From Gracilaria caudata (lineage: Eukaryota; Rhodophyta; Florideophyceae; Gracilariales; Gracilariaceae): a DNA stretch of 25,348 nucleotides. A program made the translations under genes and the position numbers. Shown one piece after another: positions 1 through 8,064 of this stretch (its first letter is position 1; each line of letters begins with the position of its first letter). The notes beneath the pieces are model-generated. The model was not told the origin of the DNA and searched no databases. It saw only the letters and a program-made list of their open reading frames with translations. The stretch lies in the NCBI GenBank assembly GCA_030374735.1, contig JASCIV010000303.1, forward strand, positions 1-25,348, given 5' to 3'.

Positions 1-648
1 GTAGAGGTATTATAGGTCGTTGGGTCTTGAGCAAACCCACGCGTAGAAGCGGAATTAGCTTCACCGTTTCCATAAAAGAGAGAGAGAGAGAACATCATCA
101 TTGATCATGTGCGGAGGAACTACGATATGACTATATTTCTACTTCTTTCTGGACTTATATTTCTTATTTGCTATATTGAAAGAAAGCTATCTTGAAAGAA
201 ATTTCTCTTTTCGCAGGAAGTCCAAAACCTTTGCGGCATGACTTCTTCTGTTTATGAGCACATAAGCCTAATTACAACTTACTGCGGAGCTTCTTTGTTG
301 AAAAAAACGCTCTCTCACTGGAAAGGACTGCGGCATGACCGTACTGCTATTCTTCTTCTTCTTAATTGCGGAAGTTGTGCTCTAATTCCTGATACAACCA
401 AGCAGCACCTAAAGGTACTGCTATTGTAAATGCTTCTCAACACGTTCGTATGACATATGTCAGAGACGTTTGATTGTTTTCCCTCGGTATTATACCAAGG
501 GGAGACCGTTGACAAACACTAATTAGCTGAACGTGGGATCCCAACAGCGGCGTTAAAGTAAGAAATAACGGCAGTTGCCTCTTCTTCTTCTTTACGGACA
601 GTAGCTTTCTCTCTCTCTATATTTTACGGGCGCAGCAGTTCAATTACT

Positions 649-1020
649 TCATACTGCAGAGCGTTCAAAGAAAAGCTCTCTCACTAAGTAAACCAACATT
701 CTTTGGGACCATTTCTTAATAATTTGTGCTACTGTTAATCCACGACGATCTTGTTCAGAAGGCAAACAAAGTCTTCGAGATAAAGTTCGCAACGGACAAC
801 GTAAAACAAAATGTTCTACGTCGTTTAGCACATTTGGGCGCCAAATGCAGAACATTCTCTTTCCTGACAATTCCTGAACTACTGTGAAGCTCTTAAATAA
901 AACTTTTTCTTTTAGAAATGCCAAGAGCTTCTGCTGCTCATGCCTCACGAAATTTCTAACGGACGATTTCACAGCGTGTGGGAGACTGGAGAGCAAGTTT
1001 TCATATGCATTGGGGTGCAT
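649..1020 (-). pseudogene. relic of non-LTR retrotransposon reverse transcriptase C-terminus
   Basis: An open frame of 123 codons starts with ATG. Its middle reads C-(8)-NDVEHFVLRCPLR. This resembles the Cys/His patch (typically TVEHFLF.CP) near the C-terminus of many LINE-type reverse transcriptases. The ends ...LLAFLKEKVLFKSF and ...MLVYLVRELFFERS resemble each other, so the frame probably runs through two adjacent element 3' ends. No catalytic reverse transcriptase motif is present, so it is a fragment. It could instead be a chance frame; the family call rests on one motif and on the related copies nearby. Confidence 0.35.
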
Positions 1021-1220
1021 TTACACACCATGCGTTTACACAATGTCGATCATTTCGTCTCATGGTGCCTAAAAAAGGACTGTGCGAAGGCGATTGTGCT
1101 GCCTCCTCTACGAAAGCGCGAACGATTACTGATGATACTATTAGAAAATGGCATGATAGACTGCTGTCTTTGCGAACGAACACTTCTTTGAACAAAAGCA
1201 TTCTGCACTTTTTAAGTTGA
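940..1220 (+). pseudogene. inverted, frameshifted copy of the same retroelement 3' end
   Basis: In one plus-strand frame the peptide HNVDHFVSWC matches NDVEHFVLRC of the neighbouring minus-strand relic. In the next frame TITDDTIRKWHDRLL matches TVAQIIKKWSQRML in the same relative place. Homology switches frame between the two, so this copy carries at least one frameshift and is dead. It lies back to back with the minus-strand copy, which suggests nested or inverted insertions. Confidence 0.35.
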
Positions 1221-1239
1221 AATTAAGCTCTTGTACTCA

Positions 1240-1432
1240 GGGAGAAATAGAGATATATTTTGGCCATTCAGCTTTCATCTGTCAAGGTTTGACATTCAAA
1301 TCTGAAGGTTTGAGCTTCAAACCTTCAAACCTTCAAGTCAAATCTGAAGGTTTGAACTTCAAACCTTCAAACCTTCAAGTCAAACCTTGACAGATGAAAG
1401 CTGAATGGCCAAAATATATCTCTATTTCTCCC
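1240..1432. mobile_element. foldback/MITE-like element with 54-bp perfect inverted arms
   Basis: The arms 1240-1293 and 1379-1432 are exact reverse complements over 54 bases, beginning GGGAGAAATAGAG and ending CTCTATTTCTCCC. Between them lie two direct copies of a 42-base unit (1297-1338 and 1339-1380) that differ at one base. The units are built from CTTCAAAC / GAAGGTTTG blocks, so they can also pair internally. There is no coding capacity and no clear target-site duplication. Identical arms suggest recent origin or gene conversion. Confidence 0.75.
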
Positions 1433-1435
1433 TTA

Positions 1436-1492
1436 ACACATCGTCAAGTCATAGAACGGGCCTAAGGGCCGTTCTATGACTTGACAATGTGT
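1436..1492. repeat. near-perfect hairpin next to the foldback element
   Basis: The left arm, starting ACACATCGTCAAGTC, pairs with the right arm ending GACTTGACAATGTGT around a short GGGCCTAAGGGCC centre. Arms are about 26 bases with only one or two mismatches. It starts three bases after the foldback element, so the two may be one compound structure. Confidence 0.75.
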
Positions 1493-1973
1493 TTCACCAA
1501 GGACAATGGAGGAGGACATCGTCTGATATTTCATTTGACAAGTTTTTTTTGTGTGAACCCCATAGATGATACTGGTCGTGTTTTTCTCCTTGTGATGACT
1601 TCGTGCTGTTCGCTGTCTGTGCTCTACAGCTGCTATCAGAAAGTACTCCTCTAATTGGCGTGGGGTTCATATTGAAATGTTACTCTTCAGTGGGACGTCA
1701 GTCAATGACCGCGACCAAAGATGAGCAGAGGACATAATTTAAAAAAGGCAGAACGTATTTCTTCTGTTTTATGCACAGCAGCCTTCTATTACTATCTATC
1801 GTAAAGCTTTTAAACAAAGTTTTCTCTCTTCAGGAAGGCCAAGAACTTTGTGCCTCATGTCCAACCAAAAAAGAACGTCTTTAATTACTGCAGAGAAACA
1901 AATTCATGCATGAACAGCGTTTTTCAACTTCATGCTGTACCTCTCTCTCTCCATCGCTTTTACGGATGCACTG

Positions 1974-2021
1974 CTGTAGATCGCAGACACTATCAGTACT
2001 GATAGTGTCTGCGATCTGCAG
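1974..2021. repeat. 40-bp perfect palindrome
   Basis: Bases 1978-2017 form an uninterrupted palindrome with no spacer, centred on AGT|ACT at 1997/1998. Its half reads AGATCGCAGACACTATCAGT. The flanking bases extend the symmetry with one mismatch on each side. It lies in non-coding sequence. Confidence 0.8.
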
Positions 2022-2205
2022 CTCGCTTACACTACAACTGCTTCCGATGCAATAGTTGCCTTGACTTGAAAACTGAAGAGATAAATCAAATGAACATATA
2101 ATTGGTCCACCTATTGATCTTCATTCATATGAATGCCAGTTTAAGTTCCGCCTTACGAGGTTGATTTTAGTTCTCGGAGTAAGTTCACAATTCTAATAAG
2201 TTCTG

Positions 2206-2954
2206 TTACATCTTGTAATGGTAATGCCTTTCATGAGCAACCAAGTTTGCACTACGCTTAAACACCTTTCCACATATACGACACGCATCTCGCTCGTGAA
2301 CCTTTTTGATGTGTTCCGTCAAGTCCTGTTCGTGCTTGCTACGAAATTTGCACCGATCACAAAAGAACTCCACACAGCGACGCCCATGAACCGCCTGTGA
2401 ACAGTTTGTAAGTTCCCCAGACACAAAGAAGAAAAACACATATAGTCGGGAGTTAGTAACCGGCATAAATAGCATAAAAGAGGAAATAAAAAGAACTAAC
2501 GAACCTCGACATGGCGCTTTCTATCAAAAGCACTCGCAAAACTTTTGTCACAATGAGCGCAAGAAAACGGCTTGCGCTTTTCATGGACTCGTGTGTAGTG
2601 GCGCACAAGCTGTGATCTCTGACGAAAGGCTTTGGTGCATTTCTGACAATGATGGGTAGCTCTCTCAGTGGTAGAATCAGTTGCAATTTCTTCGATTGAG
2701 TCGTTATTGTTTCTAGCAGCTGGAGAACTGACGCCTAGCGTGGGCACACGGCGGTTGGTGTGAGTGTTTTGGGATGATGACACTCGAGAGAAACTCGGGT
2801 ACTGTTGAGCTGCTGTATTGGGGTATTGATGAAGATGACCTGGAATACGGAGCGGCGGGAGCGTGTTTTGTTGACGAATCCCTAATGGCGGTAACCTAGT
2901 CTTTCGTTCCACAAAAGAGGAGAACATATTGTCCAAAATATCCTTGTTATCCAT
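2206..2954 (-). CDS. C2H2 zinc-finger protein, four fingers, one intron
   Basis: The predicted protein has 212 residues from two exons (2954-2505 and 2394-2206). It has four classical C-x2-C-x12-H-x4-H fingers at about residues 103-124, 132-153, 162-183 and 188-209. The first 100 residues are disordered, rich in Pro, Gln, Ser and Asn. Tandem C2H2 fingers normally bind DNA, so a nuclear transcription factor is likely; the target is unknown. The intron falls inside finger 2, between its two His residues, and joining the exons restores a perfect finger, which supports the splice model. The start is the ATG at 2954; the upstream extension in frame begins with GTG. No TATA box was recognised. Confidence 0.85.
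2395..2504 (-). other. intron (110 bp) of the zinc-finger gene
   Basis: The donor reads GAG|GTTCGT and the acceptor CTGTTCACAG|GCG on the minus strand. The intron is phase 0. Without removal the frame stops a few codons after the donor. With removal the second His of finger 2 is supplied by the next exon. Confidence 0.8.
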
Positions 2955-4725
2955 TGTTGCGAAGCAAGCTGAGACGAGTTCAGAAGCAGAATAGCGCACT
3001 GCTCGCTTTCGGTTGAAGCAGGTGAGAACTCGTTGGTTTCGATGGCTGTAGTAGTCGCATCTTTGTAGTGGAACTGAGGATTGAAATGCTTTGATATCGG
3101 GTCAAACCCGATGTGCTGACTTCTGACTGCATGGATGGGTTCTTTAATAAGTTACAGATTCTATTGCCGATTTGATCGGGGTTTCAGAGAGAAACCAATC
3201 GTTCACTCTGTTTTTTGCAAGTTTGAATGAGGAAAAAGAGAGTAACTGGTGTAGGTAATAAGGCCGTGCGCCTGTTACAGCGTCCACAGCAAAGCAGAAG
3301 AAGCCTGTGCGGCATGTACAACTTACATCAGACACCGATTTGCTGTGCTTCTCTAAGCATGGGGTTTCCATGCGATATGGGACGAATTGGATTTGTCGAT
3401 AAGTATGACTACAACGACGTATTATTTCTGGACCTAAGTTTTGCCGCAAATGCATGACGTCAGGAAGCATTTACGCCAAACTCTGCGGTCACAAGCAACT
3501 CGTTAAGGCAAAATCGGCGTAAACCATCTTCGTCTAGAAGGTTTTATCGAATAGTCGGCTGATGACAGGGAACGTTACTGCGTGCGTCGTGAAAACGTCC
3601 TCGTGCGGAAGACATCCCGATGCAGCAATAGCAAATGATTTTCGATTACGTAAGGATGAAATCATCTGACAACCTTCAAGGTTCATGTTCTAACGCCGGT
3701 CTATGAGGAGCAGTATTATATCGAGATTAATGGAGGCTGGATAGCAATGGGTACGCGAGAGTATCTCCGTCGAAAGCGGAATGGCCTATATACTGTTGTA
3801 TAGCAAAGAGGAGACGAGATCGCCCTTGGATTGAGTTGCCCTGTTCATACCTGACCCCTAACAGTGGTGACTTACAGCTATGGGGTTTGGTGGTGTACCG
3901 CAGGACACTTTCAAAGAAATCGAATGACATGTATGGGATATTCGAGAGGCGAATAGAAGAAGACCACCCACAAACTGATCACAAATTAACGGCGGTCAAA
4001 TTTGTCACAGCAGGGGAGAGGAAGCTCAAACAATTAAATTTGGTGGAGGGATAGGAATCGCTTTGCATACAATGCTCGGCATTGATTGCCTACGGGGCCC
4101 CATGCCGCGCTCAAAGCCATCCTCGACAGATATGTCGAATGCGGAGAGCACGTCACCGTCGGGGTCTCTTTTATGCTGACAGATTCCCCATCCTTCACAT
4201 GTTTACGCCACCTCTCAAGAAGTTCAATGTTCGATTTTCTCCGTTTCCAAGCGATACAGGTCAGATCTCGGATACAAAGGTACAGCGACACGCGCAGCGC
4301 ATGATCGTTTTCCCCGAAACGGAAAGTATGCATGGGCTGTAGTTCTTTGTCAAATATTTGGTGACATCTCCTCCTCCGTGCTACGGAGTTGTCAATGACA
4401 ACTTGTCATCCCGCTCACCCTTCCTCTTGGTTTAAATTTGGCCCAAGAAACAACAAGAGCTTTGCACAACGTTTGCAGAACTTCCAATTCTCGGGGGGAA
4501 CGCTAGCCTTCTAGCTAACAATGTAATGTCATTACCTTTCAGGAGTCATTACCATACCCAATGCCGTATATGATCTCTTCTTTCCCTTTCATGTGCGATG
4601 GAGAAAGCATCAAGCTTCCACTATTCACCCGGCACCTACCTGCCATTCATATCACTTCATAGATCAGCGTACCCTTCGTACCCCATCGAACACAAATTCC
4701 TCTCCTGGTCGACTTACGTCTTTGG
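2955..4725. other. intergenic, no supported gene
   Basis: Several short frames occur on both strands, but none has a recognisable domain, repeat or splice support. Small perfect hairpins are present: 3096-3112 (ATCGGGT-CAA-ACCCGAT), 4374-4388 and 4387-4403 (AGTTGTCA-A-TGACAACT). The last two overlap by two bases. Confidence 0.5.
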
Positions 4726-5691
4726 TTACGCACGCACCATACGGTAGCTGCGAACATACATGATTTCAAATCGAGTCGACTGCTGTTTGTTGGGAAGATT
4801 GTTGTCGCCATACTCCCCAGGAAGACCAAACCAATCAGCAAAAACTTCAGAATCCATTTGTAAGTGCAACTTCTTGTGCCAATCCGTATTCGGCTTTTCT
4901 CGTACCTTTACGTCGTTCAGGTACCACACGATGCGCTCCCTGGTCCACAAAAGACCCACCTTCACGTTCTCCTTGCTCAAGTCTCGCCCGACATCTACCT
5001 CCAAAGGACTAGCAATGTCATCTTCTGGGTTCGGACCGGTAAATACATGGGTGTTCATCATGAAGAGATTCTTAAATTCTCTTCCGCTAGTTGGTCGTTT
5101 TTCGCTGGTGGAGTATTCGAACACGTCAATTTCAAAGTCCCGCCTTCTTCCAAACCAAAATGCTGAACTAATTGCCGAGTCCATCATCTTGCAATAGATT
5201 TCAAAGTACCCGTACCTCCTCTTCGCTCGAGTTCGAACGAAAGCAGTGGAATATCTTCGGTATCCGAGGAGACGTCTATCGCGATTCATTACCCGTAACA
5301 CTTCGTCTGTGGGCTGCTCTTCTCTGCTTACCAGGAAAAGAGAACCCCGTTCTATGTACACATTTCGGTGGCTGAACCACCCAAGTCCGCGTCCGGCCCA
5401 ATTCGGATGGTAGCGATGCCATCGGCTGCGACGACCCCAAGCACCGCGAACTTTGTCGAACTCATCTGACATATCCCAATCTTTCTCCCAACGCATTCCT
5501 CTATTTGCCTTTATATATGACGGGGGTGGTGCAAAGGGACCCCGTTTATCCGGATCGTATTCCAGACGGGGAATGTTCATGCGAATCACCATGCTTCGAT
5601 ATCGGTGACAAGAAAGCGACTCGGAGAAAGAAATGTGTTTCAACAGGTACACACCACTCTGGGAGACAAATTGGTCGGCTTTGGGCTCCAT
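4726..5691 (-). CDS. GH16 glycoside hydrolase, agarase/carrageenase/porphyranase type
   Basis: A 321-residue, single-exon protein. The GH16 catalytic signature E-I-D-V-F-E is at residues 187-192 with both catalytic Glu and the intervening Asp intact. Supporting blocks are HPNWAGRGLGWF (95-106), YGYFEIYCKM (160-169), SAFWF (176-180), NTHVF (213-217) and DWFGLP (286-291), a pattern typical of galactan-cleaving GH16 enzymes. Members hydrolyse or transglycosylate sulfated galactans such as agar or carrageenan; in a red alga this would mean wall remodelling. The exact substrate cannot be read by eye. No signal peptide is evident from this ATG, so a missing upstream exon is possible; ATGs at residues 34 and 38 are alternative starts. 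The sequence just upstream of the ATG is duplicated at 10014-10426. Confidence 0.85.
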   Translation of the reverse strand: MEPKADQFVSQSGVYLLKHISFSESLSCHRYRSMVIRMNIPRLEYDPDKRGPFAPPPSYIKANRGMRWEKDWDMSDEFDKVRGAWGRRSRWHRYHPNWAGRGLGWFSHRNVYIERGSLFLVSREEQPTDEVLRVMNRDRRLLGYRRYSTAFVRTRAKRRYGYFEIYCKMMDSAISSAFWFGRRRDFEIDVFEYSTSEKRPTSGREFKNLFMMNTHVFTGPNPEDDIASPLEVDVGRDLSKENVKVGLLWTRERIVWYLNDVKVREKPNTDWHKKLHLQMDSEVFADWFGLPGEYGDNNLPNKQQSTRFEIMYVRSYRMVRA

Positions 5692-6243
5692 TTAAAGCGG
5701 CGGGAGAAACAGTGGAATGGTGAAACAACCCCACCCTACAGAGTCCCCTCAGGCCCACAATGTCTGATGACGCTCGCAATAAAGACGCTTGTTTGGCCTG
5801 GGCAGCATTCGGGCCCAACTTCCGTAACCAATACACATGACATCTCGAATCCGACAAGTCATTGCCCAAGGTTTTAAAACCTACCCATGTGTTCCATACT
5901 ACACTGGTACGGTAAGTCCCCCCTGAGGGCCTGAAAGGTACCGGCTGTGTTTTTTTTGACGTGGGACTTGAGCGGGTAAGCTTCCTTCTACCATCGCAGT
6001 TCTCATATGAGTCGTGTGTAATTGAAACATTGATGGATGACCAGCAATTCAAGCTTCTACAGAAGGTACGGAGATTCTTCTTGACATTCGGGCTCTCCAA
6101 AACCTGCCGATTACTCTAGTAGGTAGCTCTGAAACCAGTCCTTTTTACTCGATCAAGCGCTACTACGCCACAACGCAAACCTCTTCATCCAAATGCTGTC
6201 TTTCAAATACAGAATCAGACTGGTGTGTACGAGTTAAAGCCAG
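5692..6243. repeat. intergenic copy 1 of a segmental duplication
   Basis: This stretch lies between the GH16 start and the 3' end of ankyrin gene 1. It matches 10028-10426 in the same order, beginning with the shared block GCTCCATTT...GGGAGAAACAGT. Copy 2 lacks about 150 bases near 5810-5980. It should contain the GH16 promoter, but no TATA box was seen. Confidence 0.75.
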
Positions 6244-7596
6244 CTATGCGAATAAAACCTTCATTCCCACCTTCACAAATCCTTCCTCATCAACAACATT
6301 CCGATCTTGCCTATGATCCGCAAGCAATGTATCCACGTCTGATTCGTTCCACTTGTTGCGGCTCCTTGTGAACGTTACTGCTGCTCGCGAAGAAACTGGC
6401 TCACAACCGGACTCATCGAACAATTCACGCAACAGCAGCTTGGCAAGCTTTGTTCTCAGCACGTTCTTCGACCGTGTGGCATTCTTAAAGATTGTACGTA
6501 GCTCTGGCGGCTCTCGTCGTCGTTTAACAATTGGATACTTCTTTTGCAACTCGTAAAACGATTTGATGACTGCATCCATGCGAAGCAAACCGGTTTTGCG
6601 ATCCATTTGTTTCAAGACAGCATCTTCTACATCATCCTCGTTTACAGTTGCTCCGGCCTTTGCTTGACTGAGATGTAGTTGTAGTACCTGTTGCAGCTCC
6701 GGTATCGCATCCTGAGCAGTGATCGTCTGTTCGATTGAGTGAGACCTAGATGCCAGAAAACTAAGTATTTTACGTGCCTCTGCTTGCGGGGAGGACGGAT
6801 CCGGATGTGGGGGCGGGGCGGTACGCATCTGTTTGGCGACATCGCTGTTTTGCGGCAGAAGCGACAACGGGGTCTCTCCCGTATTGTTCTGTCTGAACGG
6901 GTCGGCGCCGGCGCGCCACAGCTCGAGCGCCGCGAAATGTTCTTGCCGTTTGGCAGCTACATGGAGGGGCGTATTTCCTAACGTGGTGGTGCTGTGAACG
7001 TCGGCGCCGCGCGCCAGGAACGCTTTCACCAGGTCTCTGTTTCCGAGCTCAACGGCGCAATGTAACGCGGTTCTGCCGAGGACGTCTGTTTTGTTCACTT
7101 CCGCGCCTCGCGCCAGCAGCGCTTCAACCACTGCGATCTGTCCTGCCCAAGCGGCATATTGCAACGCTGATTCGCCAAGGACATTTGTCCTATTCACCTC
7201 TGCGCCGTGCGCTAGTAGCGCGTCCACGACAGTCACAAAGCCGTTCTCAGCGGCGCGTAGCAACGCAGTGTTGCCGTCTTTGTCTTTGCCGTTCACTTTC
7301 GCGCCACGCGCCAGCAGCGCTGCCACCATTGCGACATGTCCTCCCCAAGCGGCAAAGTGCAACGCTGGTTCGCCGGCATCAGTTTTGCCGTTCACTTCGG
7401 CGCCACGTGCTAGCAGCGCTTCCGCGACATTTACATGGCCTTTCTCAGCAGCGCGTTGCAACGCAGTGGTGCCGTCTTTGGCTTTGCGGTTCACTTCCGC
7501 TCCGTGCGCTAGTAGTGAATGCACTCGCTGCAAATCGCCGCGCTCGGCGGCTTCACATAGCTCAACGACAACGACGTCGCGCATGTTTGCTGCCAT
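6244..7596 (-). CDS. ankyrin-repeat protein 1 with conserved helical C-terminal domain
   Basis: A 450-residue protein. About eight 33-residue ankyrin units (pattern G-x-T/P-A-L-x-x-A-A-x-x-G...LLARGAEVN) fill residues 9-275. A mostly helical region (about 290-450) follows that I do not recognise; it contains DRKTGLLRMDAVIKSFYEL and LAKLLLRELFDESG. Ankyrin units bind other proteins. There is no signal peptide or membrane segment, so the protein is probably intracellular. The start is the ATG at 7596, or 7584, which aligns with the start of paralog 2; the longer frame opens with GTG. A paralog with two fewer repeats lies at 10427-11557, and the C-terminal region is the best conserved part between them, so it is probably the functional module. 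Confidence 0.85.
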   Translation of the reverse strand: MAANMRDVVVVELCEAAERGDLQRVHSLLAHGAEVNRKAKDGTTALQRAAEKGHVNVAEALLARGAEVNGKTDAGEPALHFAAWGGHVAMVAALLARGAKVNGKDKDGNTALLRAAENGFVTVVDALLAHGAEVNRTNVLGESALQYAAWAGQIAVVEALLARGAEVNKTDVLGRTALHCAVELGNRDLVKAFLARGADVHSTTTLGNTPLHVAAKRQEHFAALELWRAGADPFRQNNTGETPLSLLPQNSDVAKQMRTAPPPHPDPSSPQAEARKILSFLASRSHSIEQTITAQDAIPELQQVLQLHLSQAKAGATVNEDDVEDAVLKQMDRKTGLLRMDAVIKSFYELQKKYPIVKRRREPPELRTIFKNATRSKNVLRTKLAKLLLRELFDESGCEPVSSRAAVTFTRSRNKWNESDVDTLLADHRQDRNVVDEEGFVKVGMKVLFA

Positions 7597-8064
7597 GGGC
7601 GTCTCGGCCGCCACCGCCGCCACAGTGGCGTGGTTAAAGTTACTGGAATACGCTTCTCCGACTCTATCACGTACTGTATCTACGAAGGTACTGTAATGAC
7701 TAACATTGTTACGTATCCGAACATTTCTGCATTCCCGGGTCAGGAGGCACCCATTATACAAGGGTAGCGTTCTACCACACAGGTGACCGCAGCAAGCTAC
7801 GAAGGTAACCTTAGAGGGATAACCTCCTGATGTTTCATTCGTACAAGAGAATCTTGTACGAATAAATTCATCAGCTCTGAGGGCTGCCGCTTTTACTTTG
7901 TACTTCACGTAGATCCCAGCAAAGAGGACAGAGCAACAACGATCGCTTCACATGTAGCGTTCCCTTGGATATCGAGCACGTCGCGGCGTAAACCTAGCGT
8001 CGAGGTAAACAACAATTTGATATTAGCGTTCGTTCATTCGAGAGCAAAACTTGTTTCTAGGGTA
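7597..8064. other. intergenic, ankyrin 1 promoter side
   Basis: No gene is supported. It contains the recurring 14-mer at 7763-7776 and an imperfect hairpin at 7827-7874, whose core ATTCGTACAAGA-GAA-TCTTGTACGAAT (7837-7863) is perfect. Confidence 0.6.
7763..7776 (-). promoter_or_regulatory. recurring GGTAGAACGCTACC motif, copy 1
   Basis: The minus strand reads GGTAGAACGCTACC, about 170 bases upstream of the ankyrin 1 ATG. The same 14 bases occur at 11759 and 20281. The motif is a GGTAG/CTACC inverted repeat with a 4-base spacer, as expected for a dimeric binding site or a short hairpin. Confidence 0.45.

Larger units (their letters stand above)
1..2205. repeat. gene-poor repeat region with retroelement relics and palindromes
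   Basis: No intact gene is visible. The region holds a short (GA)n tract at 77-90 and CT-rich runs near 601 and 1951. It also holds at least three diverged copies of one sequence, around 195-250, 885-945 and 1803-1860. Read on the minus strand, these copies give related peptides, such as LLAFLKEKVLFKSF in the middle copy and REKTLFKSF in the third. A foldback element, a hairpin and a perfect palindrome are listed separately. I infer an old nest of mobile-element debris. Confidence 0.6.

Noticed and set aside
1240..1432. CRISPR-like direct repeats
   Set aside because: There are only two 42-base units with no spacers between them, inside an inverted-repeat element of a eukaryotic genome.
3144..3470. 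Minus-strand 108-codon ATG frame
   Set aside because: No recognisable motif, no promoter, and composition like the surrounding non-coding DNA.
5546..6100. Minus-strand frame of 184 codons overlapping the GH16 5' end
   Set aside because: It overlaps the GH16 coding region in another frame and crosses the duplicated intergenic region, whose second copy does not keep the frame open.
7091..7696. Plus-strand 201-codon repeat-like frame across ankyrin gene 1
   Set aside because: Its 33-residue periodicity is only the antisense of the ankyrin repeats.
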